Below, in pieces: positions 1 through 7,013 of a DNA stretch of 9,836 nucleotides. Both the position numbers and the translations under genes were made by a program. The first letter of the stretch is position 1, and each line of letters starts with the position of its first letter. This DNA is from Gemmatimonadota bacterium (GTDB taxonomy: Bacteria > Gemmatimonadota > Gemmatimonadetes > Gemmatimonadales > GWC2-71-9): NCBI GenBank assembly GCA_025361465.1, contig JANYAG010000227.1, positions 1 through 9,836 of the forward strand, in the 5' to 3' direction. The notes under the pieces were generated by a model. That model had not been told where the DNA came from and searched no databases. It saw only the letters and a list, made by a program, of their open reading frames with translations.

Positions 1-1079
1 CCATCCAGCTCACGCTCGGTGCCACGCTCACCAACATGTACCACTACCATCGCGCCAAGCCGCTGCTTGAGGACGCCCTCCGCTACCGTCGGCAGGTCGA
101 CGGTGACACACCGTCGATGGACAAGGTTGATGCGCTCTTCAACCTCGCGGCGATCGAGGCGGAAGTGGGGGACCGGGCGAAGGCGGAGTCGCTCTATCGT
201 GCTTCGCTCGCCATGCGCGGGAAGGTGACGCCGGGAGACTCGTCGAAGATCTATGAAGGCCTCGGCAATGTCGCGGAAGCCATGCTCAACGGGGGGAAGC
301 TCAAGGAGGCGATCGCACTGTACGACACGGTGGCAACGGCACTCGACCGCCTTCGTCCCGGCGACCTCGAACTCCGTGGCACCACGCGCGCCAACCTGGG
401 TACGGCGATGTCGCAGCTTGGCCGGTATGCGGAAGCGGAACCGGTGCTGCGGGAAGCGGCGAAGCTCGCCGAACAGGCCCGGGGACCGAATGATCCGAGC
501 GTTGCTTCTGCGCTGCAGCCGCTGGCCGGTACCCTGATCTTCAACGGAAAGTACGCCGAGGCCGAGCAGGTGGCGCAGCGCGCGGTGGCGATCGACGAAA
601 AGGAATTCGGGCGCAGCAACCCCGCCACGGTTTCGGCCCTGCGAATGGTCACCGCCGCGAGGATTGAAGAGGGACGCTGTCCCGAAGCACTCCCGCTGAT
701 TCGTGAGATGCTGTCGCTCCGGGGAAAGGTCATGGCCGAAACCGACCCGACGCTCGGCGTGGCCTTGCTTCAGCTGGGGCAATGCCAGGCCGCCTTCGGG
801 GAGCTGGCGGCGAGCGAAGCATCGTTGCGCGACGCCCTCGCCGTGCGCCTCGCCACCTTCGGGGCGACGCACTGGGCGGTTGGGCAGATCCAGAGCATGC
901 TGGGCGAAGTCCTGGGTCGCCGCCACCGCGACGCCGAAGCGGAGCGGTTGCTGCGGGCGGGGTATGCCAGCCTCACGGCAGGCCTTGCCCCGGGGCATCT
1001 TCGGACCGAACAGGCGCGGGTGCGGCTGGAGGGGTTCCTGAAGTCGCGTGGCAGGGCGTCGGAGGTGCTGCCACCCTGA
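1..1079 (+). CDS. TPR-repeat protein, C-terminal part (5' end outside window)
   Basis: The reading frame is open from the left edge (first whole codon at 3) to a TGA at 1077-1079, so the ATG at 36 is probably internal. The product is about eight tandem helical repeats of roughly 42 residues of the kinesin-light-chain/TPR_12 kind. Signatures such as 'GRYAEAEPVLREAAKLAEQ' and 'GKYAEAEQVAQRAVAIDEKEFG' recur, each followed by a 'P..P.....L' loop. Such repeats are protein-binding scaffolds. In Gemmatimonadota and related groups, TPR arrays of this type often form the C-terminal half of Ser/Thr protein kinases, but no kinase domain is visible here, so that role is only inferred. The tail after the last repeat is short (ending 'SEVLPP'). 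No membrane segment is seen. The next gene starts 90 bp downstream on the same strand, and a shared transcript is possible. Confidence 0.85.
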   Translation, partial: IQLTLGATLTNMYHYHRAKPLLEDALRYRRQVDGDTPSMDKVDALFNLAAIEAEVGDRAKAESLYRASLAMRGKVTPGDSSKIYEGLGNVAEAMLNGGKLKEAIALYDTVATALDRLRPGDLELRGTTRANLGTAMSQLGRYAEAEPVLREAAKLAEQARGPNDPSVASALQPLAGTLIFNGKYAEAEQVAQRAVAIDEKEFGRSNPATVSALRMVTAARIEEGRCPEALPLIREMLSLRGKVMAETDPTLGVALLQLGQCQAAFGELAASEASLRDALAVRLATFGATHWAVGQIQSMLGEVLGRRHRDAEAERLLRAGYASLTAGLAPGHLRTEQARVRLEGFLKSRGRASEVLPP

Positions 1080-1169
1080 GCCGGGTCGGCTAGCGCGGGC
1101 TCTGGCACCAAATGAGCCACTTTCACCCTTGAATGCGCCTGATCTCTCAGACTACTCCCTGAGGGATCG

Positions 1170-3965
1170 ATGCGCCGACGCTTCCCTGCCCCGCTGCTCC
1201 TGATCGTTGCCGCCTGTGGCGGCGGTTCCCCAACCACGACTCCGCCGCCCGGCGGGACCACGCCTGCGGTCATCAGCATTCAGGCCGGTGACGGCCAGGC
1301 AGCCGAGCCCGGGGCCACCCTCTCCATCAAGCCGGTCGTTGCGGTCAAGGATGCCGCGGGGCGTGGGGTGGGAGGCGTAACGGTCAGCTTCACCATCGAT
1401 TCTGGCGGGGGATCGTTGCAGGCCACCAGTGCGACGACAGCTGCAGACGGCACGGCCAGCCCAGGGGACTGGCACCTCGGCAACAGTGAAGGACGCAACG
1501 TGATGTCGGCAAGTGCCGCGTCGCTCGCCACGGCGAAGTTCGTCGCCACGGCAACGATCGCGTCGGTGACGGTGGCGACTCAGACGGTCGGAAGCGGCGG
1601 TGCCACGCTGGCGGTGAATACCGGCGTGCTGGCGGGGACCCGTCTGGTGATACCGAGCGGAGCCTTCCAGGTCTCGGCGACCTGGACCCTGGAACAGCGA
1701 TCGAACGCCAGTTGGCCACGGCGCACGGGTGTCAATCCGGTTGGAGCAGTGGTTCACATCACCAGCAGCGACAGCGGCCGTGCAGCCCAGTCGATGATGC
1801 TGACGTTGCCGGCCGTAGTCCCGGCCGGCACCATTCCTTTCGTGCTGATCCGGGACCCCGTGAGCAATGTCATCGAGGTCCTGCAGACGGTCAGCTATGA
1901 TGCCGCGTCGATCACGGTGGCGGTACAGCACTTCGACGCCAGTTGGATTCCTTCGCCGCACCTTTCAGTGACCCGGCCTGGCCTCTTCGGCTTCCTGATG
2001 ACCACCGGTTACGACGCCGAGGTGGTGGTGTCGGCCATGACGGCTGCAGAGCTTGCAAGTGACGTGGACACCGGATTCCGGCCTGGAGTGGACCAATGGG
2101 AGTTCCCCATGTGGGAAACTTCCTTCACCCCCAGCCCAGCCTCGGACGCGGGCCCCATCGAACTGGGAGCCACCATTACGGAGATGGCGTATTTCGCTTC
2201 GCTCAAGTCGCAGGGTGGTGGCGCCCTTGGCCAGAAGTACCTTGAACTTCCGGAAATCGTCTTCAGTAACCGGGTCGGACTTCGCGCCGCCGCGTTCCAG
2301 TCCTGGGTCGGGAAGTACTCGCACCTCAGTGCCACAATCCAGACCATCCGCAATTCCATGCTGGCCGGGCAGGCCGACCAGACCTTCTACAATGTGCTCA
2401 AGGCCGGCCTGGTCGTCTCACATCTCCCGCAGTTCATGATGGCAGACCTCCCAGGTGGGGCAGTTCCGCTCACGGTCTATCGGGTCACCGGCGGCAAGAT
2501 CGACTTTGCGAATGCCCTCCAGCATGGGGTTTCCGCCTCGGTGCAGTTCACCGGTGGGCATTTCGCCCCTCTCGCGGTGGTCAAGGACGAGCAAGGCACC
2601 CAGGAGACCGCCAGTTGGATCGGAACGACGCCGATCGGGCAATGGGTCAAGATGTCCGGAGTCGCCCAGAACATCGACGCGCTCTCGAAGGGAAGCAACG
2701 GTGACGGCGCATCGAATTGGCCGACAGCCAAGGTCAAGGCGCGTGGTGGTTTCGTTGACGACACCATTCTGTATCTCGTGGATGACACAACTCGCGTCTG
2801 GGTCGAGTGTGCCAGTTGCACGCAAGGGATGCCGTCCCTGCTCCCGAACCCGGCCGGCAAGGTGGAACCATTTACGGCGTATTCCCGCAATACCAACGGG
2901 TCGCTCTCGACCATGGCGGGGCTAGGCGCCGAGGGCTACCTCATCAATCAGGCCAGCGAGGCCGACAAGCGCCTCGGCATTGTGATGGTGCAGACGGATG
3001 GCATTACTGCGAGATGGCTGGATTTCCGGTGGCTCCGCGCCAAGCACTGGGTCGTCACCATCCCCACCGGGCTCACGGCCGACCCGGGGGTCTCCAAGTC
3101 CTTCTCCGCCACGGTGGTGGGCCCGGCACTTCCCCCGGTCCGCTTTGTCTGGAAGTTCGGCAGTGGCGGCACGACGACCACGGTGAACACCACGACCTCG
3201 AATGTCACGACCACGCTGTCCGGTGCAGGAGATGTACCGGTGACACTGCAGGTGCGCCGGACTCCCGATGACAGCGTGATTGCAGTCGGTCATGGCACTG
3301 TGACCATGACTTCACCACTGCTCGCCTGGAAGTTTACCTCGGCCTCGGTGGCCTTCGGTCTCTCGCAACCCCCGGTAGTGGAGCTTGGGAGTTACGACAG
3401 TCGCTGGCGCGCTGACAGCGAGATCGTCGGGCGGATCGCGAGCGGAATCACCAAGGGTGGAATCAGGATCGTCGACCAGGCGTTCTCGCCGCCGGGCCTG
3501 CCGTCACGGACCGCCCCGGTGGGACTCTACCTGCTCGAAGGTCAATCCATCACCCTGGCGAACCTCCTGGACCAGGCCACGGCCGACGCCTTCATCGTGA
3601 CCAGCTTCGCGAGTGCGTCCACTACCATCCCGACTGCACCTCAGGTCAGTGGGTGGAACCTGCTGCAACAGGCCGGGCCGGTGAACCCGCTCTGCCACAT
3701 CAATGAAGATTTCTATTCATTCAGCGGAACGGTCACCGCCGGCCATCTGCTCGGCTTGCGTGTTCCCCTCTGTTTCCAACGGCCCGATGTGCCGTGGGTC
3801 GATGGACAACGGCTCATGGCCCTGGACGCGGATGTGACCTTCACTGACGCAACGGCATCAGGCACCATCAACATGACTTGGTACTTCTACGGCAACTTCA
3901 ACCCCGGGACATACCTTCAGCGAACGGCGCGACTGACCTTCACGGCGACGCGGGTGGTGAACTAG
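1170..3965 (+). CDS. Large secreted lipoprotein with Ig-like (Big-1), ZU5-like and PKD-like domains
   Basis: The 931-residue product begins with Arg-rich residues, a short hydrophobic stretch and a lipobox V-A-A-C, so Cys16 should be lipidated and the protein displayed on a membrane. A Gly/Thr/Pro linker (17-34) follows. Residues about 35-130 look like a Big-1 Ig-like domain ('EPGATLSIKPVVAVKDAAGR', 'GVTVSFTIDSGGGSL'). Residues about 145-262 resemble a ZU5-like domain ('IPSGAF' at 161, 'HFDASW' at 254-259). Residues about 265-625 match no family I can name; they hold a CxxC pair (547, 550) and GH at 463-464. Residues about 628-715 look like a PKD/Ig fold, and the remainder appears beta-rich. 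The ATG at 1170 is preceded by GAGGG four bases upstream. A role in adhesion, matrix binding or a degenerate enzyme is possible; the substrate is unknown. Its stop codon overlaps that of the opposite-strand GAF relic. Confidence 0.85.
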   Translation: MRRRFPAPLLLIVAACGGGSPTTTPPPGGTTPAVISIQAGDGQAAEPGATLSIKPVVAVKDAAGRGVGGVTVSFTIDSGGGSLQATSATTAADGTASPGDWHLGNSEGRNVMSASAASLATAKFVATATIASVTVATQTVGSGGATLAVNTGVLAGTRLVIPSGAFQVSATWTLEQRSNASWPRRTGVNPVGAVVHITSSDSGRAAQSMMLTLPAVVPAGTIPFVLIRDPVSNVIEVLQTVSYDAASITVAVQHFDASWIPSPHLSVTRPGLFGFLMTTGYDAEVVVSAMTAAELASDVDTGFRPGVDQWEFPMWETSFTPSPASDAGPIELGATITEMAYFASLKSQGGGALGQKYLELPEIVFSNRVGLRAAAFQSWVGKYSHLSATIQTIRNSMLAGQADQTFYNVLKAGLVVSHLPQFMMADLPGGAVPLTVYRVTGGKIDFANALQHGVSASVQFTGGHFAPLAVVKDEQGTQETASWIGTTPIGQWVKMSGVAQNIDALSKGSNGDGASNWPTAKVKARGGFVDDTILYLVDDTTRVWVECASCTQGMPSLLPNPAGKVEPFTAYSRNTNGSLSTMAGLGAEGYLINQASEADKRLGIVMVQTDGITARWLDFRWLRAKHWVVTIPTGLTADPGVSKSFSATVVGPALPPVRFVWKFGSGGTTTTVNTTTSNVTTTLSGAGDVPVTLQVRRTPDDSVIAVGHGTVTMTSPLLAWKFTSASVAFGLSQPPVVELGSYDSRWRADSEIVGRIASGITKGGIRIVDQAFSPPGLPSRTAPVGLYLLEGQSITLANLLDQATADAFIVTSFASASTTIPTAPQVSGWNLLQQAGPVNPLCHINEDFYSFSGTVTAGHLLGLRVPLCFQRPDVPWVDGQRLMALDADVTFTDATASGTINMTWYFYGNFNPGTYLQRTARLTFTATRVVN

Positions 3966-4363
3966 GGCCGGAGGCGGGGCGCGCCGTACGCGCGCAGGAC
4001 GCCCAACGCACCGGTCCGGCCGAGGATCGCGGCACTCAGCATGGACGCGATCCCCTCGCTGCGGACATGCTCGGCCTGCCACACGCGAGGGTCCTTTTCC
4101 ACGTTACTCACGTGCACGACGCGATCGCGAATGGTGTCCTGATCGAGCATGGATCGCACCAGCTCGCCTGGTACTTCTCCCTGATACGCCTCGCCCAGCC
4201 CATTGCTCGCAGCGAACTCGCCCTGCGAGTGGGCCTGGTCGATCAACCGGATGGCCGGGCGCTCGGCCCCGCCGGAACAGGCGACGATGGCCGCCCTGTC
4301 GCGACGACCTCTTACGGGCTCGTCGCGTCCCTTCTGCTTCCCGAGACCTATGAAGGCCCTCAC
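3962..4363 (-). pseudogene. Truncated GAF-domain ORF, probable relic of a sensor protein
   Basis: On the minus strand a GAF-like sequence runs from 'ERPAIRLIDQ' through 'FAASNGLGEAYQG', 'VVHVSNVEKDPRVWQAEHV' and 'SEGIASMLSAAILGRTGALG' to 'VLRAYGAP', then stops. This order (IRLID, GL.E.Y, DPR, EGI.SML, G.LGVLR.Y) is the classic GAF pattern of signalling proteins such as histidine kinases. The opposite strand in the same stretch gives only low-information translation. The last GAF helix is missing: the TAG comes right after the final strand and shares CTAG with the lipoprotein stop codon. Upstream of about 4310 the frame stays open but loses resemblance to anything. The given start is an in-frame GTG (4361-4363) with no visible Shine-Dalgarno; the open frame continues to an ATG at 4564. 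I think it is a gene fragment, but a small free-standing GAF protein cannot be excluded. Confidence 0.6.
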
Positions 4364-4501
4364 GGCGAATGGAGAGGCCGATTGATCGGAATTGCATCCG
4401 CTCTCACGCGTGTCGTCCGTTTCGCGATGACGTGCACCGCGGGTACAGGCCGGGAGAGTTCTGTCGGCGATTCCCCGACACCATTCTCGCCACCGCGCGT
4501 G

Positions 4502-4531
4502 TTGGTGGCGCCCGACCGATGAGACTAGACT
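4502..4531 (+). promoter_or_regulatory. Likely sigma70-type promoter of the malic enzyme gene
   Basis: TTGGTG (4502-4507) and TAGACT (4526-4531) are separated by 18 bp, in the right place to start a transcript near 4538 with a leader of about 40 nt before the GTG start. Two small dyads lie at the upstream side: TGTCGG-N7-CCGACA (4462-4480) and GCCACC-N9-GGTGGC (4489-4509). The second overlaps the -35 element, so it could serve as an operator. The boxes are only moderate matches to the E. coli consensus. Confidence 0.45.
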
Positions 4532-4566
4532 TTGTGTTGATGGCATCTTCACGCGGGGCAACATTC

Positions 4567-4572
4567 AAGGAG
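4567..4572 (+). promoter_or_regulatory. Ribosome binding site AAGGAG that fixes the malic enzyme start
   Basis: AAGGAG lies six bases before GTG 4579. In-frame ATGs further upstream (4369, 4519, 4540) lack such a site. The proposed promoter also overlaps or follows the first two of them, so GTG 4579 is the preferred start. Confidence 0.8.
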
Positions 4573-4578
4573 TTGGCT

Positions 4579-6222
4579 GTGACCACGTCACTTCACCTGC
4601 ACGGCAAGCGCGGCTTCGACCTGCTCCATGACCCGCTCCTGAACAAGGGCACCGCCTTCACCGACGCCGAACGCGACGCGCTCGGCCTGCGCGGGTTGGT
4701 GCCTCCCTACGTCAACACGCAGGAGCAGCAACTCAATCGCGTGTACCAGAGTTTCCAGCGCAAGGCAGACGAGCTGGAGAAGTACATCTACCTCGTTTCA
4801 CTGCAGGAACGGAACGAGTCGCTGTTCTACCGGCTCATCCTCGAGCCCCTCGAGGAGATGATGCCGATCATCTATACGCCAACGGTCGGTTTGGCCTGCC
4901 AGCGGTATGGGCACATCTTCCGGCGACCGCACGGCCTGTACATCACCCGCAAGGAGAAGGGGCGCATTCGCGCCGTGCTGCAGAATTGGCCGCACGCCGA
5001 TGTCCGGGTCATCGTGATCACCGACGGCGAGCGCATTCTCGGCCTCGGGGACCTCGGCGCCAACGGTATGGGTATCCCCGTCGGCAAGCTGTCGCTGTAC
5101 ACCGCATGCGCCGGCGTGCCCCCAGCCCAGTGCCTGCCGGTCATGCTGGATGTCGGCACCAACAATCAATCGCTGCGCGATGATCCGCTCTACATCGGGA
5201 CGCCGCAACCGCGTCTCCGGGGCGCGGAATTCGATGAGATCGTCGAGGAATTCGTCGTCGCGGTGCAGGAGTTGTTTCCGAAGGCCTGCATCCAGTTCGA
5301 GGATTTCGGCAACGCGAACGCGTTTCGCCTGCTCCACCGATACCGCGACCGTGCCTGTACGTTCAACGACGACATCCAGGGGACGGCCGGGGTCACGCTG
5401 GCAGGCCTGCTGTCGTCGGAGCGGCTCACCGGCACGGCATTGGTTGACGAGCGCGTGCTCTTCCTCGGCGCTGGCGAGGCCGGCATCGGCATCGGAGACC
5501 TCTTCGTCTCGGCGATGATGTCGGCCGGGCTTTCGCAGGACGCGGCGCGGCGCAACTGCTGGTTTGTCGACTCGAAAGGGCTCGTCGTCAAGAACCGCAC
5601 CGATCTGGTTGAGCACAAATTGCGCTTCGCACACGACCATGCCCCGGCCAAGACCCTGCTCGAGGCCATCGCGATGGTCAAACCGACCGCCTTGATCGGC
5701 GTGTCGGGGATGCCCCAGACCTTCACCGAGGACGTCGTCCGCGCCATGGGCAAGCTCAACCAGCGTCCGGTCGTCTTCGCGCTGTCGAACCCCACCTCGC
5801 AGGCCGAATGCACCGCCGAGCAAGCCTATGGGTGGACCGATGGACGCGCGATCTTTGCCAGCGGCAGTCCGTTTGCGCCGGTGACGCTCAACGGCAAGAC
5901 CCACGTGTCGGGCCAAGGCAATAACAGTTACATCTTTCCGGGTGTCGGGCTCGGCGTGCTGGCCAGCGAGGCTTCCCGTGTCACCGACGAGATGTTCTAC
6001 GTGGCCGCGAAGACCCTCGCATCGCTGGTGACCGAGGAGGACCTGACGCTGGGGCGCATCTTCCCCGACCTGAAGCGGATCCGCCAGGTGTCAGCTGCGA
6101 TCGCGGTCGCCGTCGCGGAAGTCGTGTTCGCCCGGGGCTTGACCCGGCTCTCGCCCCCGGTTGATTTGGCCGGCCATGTGGCCGCGACCATTTACCAGCC
6201 GCAATACCGGGACTACGTCTAG
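4579..6222 (+). CDS. maeA: NAD-dependent malic enzyme (oxaloacetate-decarboxylating type)
   Basis: The enzyme oxidatively decarboxylates L-malate to pyruvate and CO2, reducing NAD+, in the cytoplasm; it links the TCA cycle to pyruvate. From GTG 4579 it is 547 aa, close to the roughly 540-565 aa usual for the large malic enzyme subfamily. Catalytic and metal residues known from human ME2 are all present by motif alignment: Tyr99 in 'YTPTVG', Arg152 in 'GERILGLGDLG', Lys170 in 'GIPVGKLSLYTACAG', Glu241-Asp242 in 'FEDFGNANAF', and Asp265 in 'FNDDIQGTAG'. The Rossmann dinucleotide loop is 'FLGAGEAGIGIGDL' (from 295). 'NPTSQAECTAEQAY' and 'GQGNNSYIFPGVGLG' complete the C-terminal domain. NAD preference is inferred from overall similarity to SfcA/MaeA; NADP use is not excluded. 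The gene stands alone, with a promoter in front and a strong hairpin behind. No frameshift or missing motif is seen. Confidence 0.95.
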   Translation: MTTSLHLHGKRGFDLLHDPLLNKGTAFTDAERDALGLRGLVPPYVNTQEQQLNRVYQSFQRKADELEKYIYLVSLQERNESLFYRLILEPLEEMMPIIYTPTVGLACQRYGHIFRRPHGLYITRKEKGRIRAVLQNWPHADVRVIVITDGERILGLGDLGANGMGIPVGKLSLYTACAGVPPAQCLPVMLDVGTNNQSLRDDPLYIGTPQPRLRGAEFDEIVEEFVVAVQELFPKACIQFEDFGNANAFRLLHRYRDRACTFNDDIQGTAGVTLAGLLSSERLTGTALVDERVLFLGAGEAGIGIGDLFVSAMMSAGLSQDAARRNCWFVDSKGLVVKNRTDLVEHKLRFAHDHAPAKTLLEAIAMVKPTALIGVSGMPQTFTEDVVRAMGKLNQRPVVFALSNPTSQAECTAEQAYGWTDGRAIFASGSPFAPVTLNGKTHVSGQGNNSYIFPGVGLGVLASEASRVTDEMFYVAAKTLASLVTEEDLTLGRIFPDLKRIRQVSAAIAVAVAEVVFARGLTRLSPPVDLAGHVAATIYQPQYRDYV

Positions 6223-6261
6223 CCGGGTACCAGCCGCCACAGACGCAGGGGGCCGCCGCGA

Positions 6262-6297
6262 GAAGCCCCGTAACGTCGGTGAACGTTACGGGGCTTC
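6262..6297. terminator. 15-bp hairpin between convergent maeA and tRNA-Pro
   Basis: GAAGCCCCGTAACGT (6262-6276) and its perfect reverse complement (6283-6297) flank a six-base loop, CGGTGA. It lies 40 bp after the maeA stop and 12 bp after the 3' end of the minus-strand tRNA, so it can end transcripts from both sides. There is no run of T on either strand, so it may work as a 3' end-protecting stem or need Rho. Confidence 0.65.
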
Positions 6298-6308
6298 GAC
6301 CTACTCAG

Positions 6309-6382
6309 TCGGGGCGCCGGGATTTGAACCCGGGACCTTCCGCTCCCAAAGCGGACGCGCTACCGGACTGCGCCACGCCCCG
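6309..6382 (-). tRNA. tRNA-Pro (anticodon UGG)
   Basis: Read on the minus strand, the 74-nt sequence folds as a full cloverleaf. The acceptor stem is CGGGGCG/CGCCCCG, the D arm contains GCGC/GCGC, the anticodon stem is TCCGC/GCGGA with loop TTTGGGA (anticodon TGG), and the T arm is CCGGG-TTCGAAT-CCCGG. The discriminator base is A. C1-G72 with A73 is typical of bacterial proline tRNAs. The 3' CCA is not encoded (CTG follows), so it must be added by the CCA-adding enzyme. UGG can read all four proline codons by wobble. Confidence 0.97.
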
Positions 6383-6395
6383 ATGTGATGACTGC

Positions 6396-6426
6396 ACTAT
6401 AACTTACACCGTTCTTGAACACCCAA
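6396..6426 (-). promoter_or_regulatory. Probable promoter of tRNA-Pro
   Basis: On the minus strand TATAGT (6401-6396) is a strong -10 box ending 13 bp before the first tRNA base. A TTGGGT (6426-6421) lies upstream with a rather long 19-bp spacer. The -35 region sits inside the inverted repeat GTTCTTG-N6-CAAGAAC (6411-6430). The -10 is convincing; the -35 assignment is weak. Confidence 0.45.
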
Positions 6427-6620
6427 GAACCGCCAGATGTGTGAGCTGGTGCGCACGAATCGTCCCGCAGAGCGCCGCCCGCTCGCGCGACTTGGCTCCA
6501 CTCACGTCGACAGCCAACATAGTCTCGTCGTCCGGTGGCGTATAGCACCTTCAGTCTTCAGGCCCGGAGGATGTAGCATTCTGCCCGTCCCCGGACTCCC
6601 ACGCACTTGATGAGGCACCC

Positions 6621-7013
6621 ATGATCCAGGTCGTCGCGCACTGCCAGGACGGACGCATCCTGAAAGGCCTCACCAACGACTTCTTCCCCGCCAAAGACCG
6701 ATTCCACCTGCGGCCTGCGGGAAGCCCCACGGGCGCCGAGCCGGTGGAAGTGCTCATCCCAAGCCTGAAGGCCGTCTTCTTCGTTCGCGACTTGACCGGG
6801 TCACCCGACCACAACGACACCAACACCTTCGACCACACCCTCCCGGGTCGCAAGGTCCGCGTCGTGTTCAATGATGGCGAAGTCCTGGTGGGAACTACCA
6901 ACGGCTATCATCCGGACCGGCAGGGGTTCTTTCTCAGCCCGGCAGATAGCACCTCGAACAACGAGCGATGCTTTGTCGTCAGCGCGTCGGCCAAGGAGAT
7001 TGCCTTCCTCTAG
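6621..7013 (+). CDS. Small two-repeat protein, resembles DUF6982 family
   Basis: This 130-aa protein has no signal peptide or membrane segment, so it is probably cytoplasmic. It consists of two similar halves. The first has 'DGRILKGLTNDFFPAKDRFH' (about 10-29) followed by 'LRPAG'. The second has 'DGEVLVGTTNGYHPDRQGFF' (about 85-104) followed by 'LSPAD'. Each half ends in a hydrophobic strand ('LKAVFFVRDL'; 'KEIAFL'). The pattern suggests two small beta-barrel units. From memory it matches proteins labelled DUF6982 in Gemmatimonadota and deltaproteobacteria; their function is unknown, and no catalytic motif is visible. The ATG is preceded by GAGG (6612-6615), five bases away. No clear promoter is seen in the roughly 190 bp between it and the tRNA promoter. 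Its stop codon shares CTAG with the rdgB stop on the other strand. Confidence 0.8.
   Translation: MIQVVAHCQDGRILKGLTNDFFPAKDRFHLRPAGSPTGAEPVEVLIPSLKAVFFVRDLTGSPDHNDTNTFDHTLPGRKVRVVFNDGEVLVGTTNGYHPDRQGFFLSPADSTSNNERCFVVSASAKEIAFL

Noticed and set aside
1098..1118. A GGCTC-N11-GAGCC hairpin after the TPR gene as a terminator
   Set aside because: The stem is only 5 bp with a large loop and no T-run; it is too weak to call.
1152..1961. A 269-aa minus-strand ORF
   Set aside because: It is the shadow of the lipoprotein N-terminal region, which has a clear lipobox on the plus strand.
3878..4522. A 214-aa plus-strand ORF overlapping the GAF relic
   Set aside because: The opposite strand carries the recognisable GAF sequence; this frame overlaps the lipoprotein end and shows no motif or ribosome binding site.
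4798..5916. A 372-aa minus-strand ORF
   Set aside because: It is the antisense shadow of the malic enzyme, whose catalytic motifs are complete on the plus strand.
6492..6517. The inverted repeat TTGGCT-N14-AGCCAA before the DUF6982-like gene
   Set aside because: The arms are short and the loop long; using TTGGCT as a -35 leaves a 20-bp spacer to a poor -10. Not supportable as a promoter or operator.
6161..6545. Plus-strand ORFs reading 'APGFEPGTFRSQSG' or 'RRDLNPGPSAPKAD'
   Set aside because: This is the antisense translation of the tRNA-Pro gene, a well-known source of false protein predictions.
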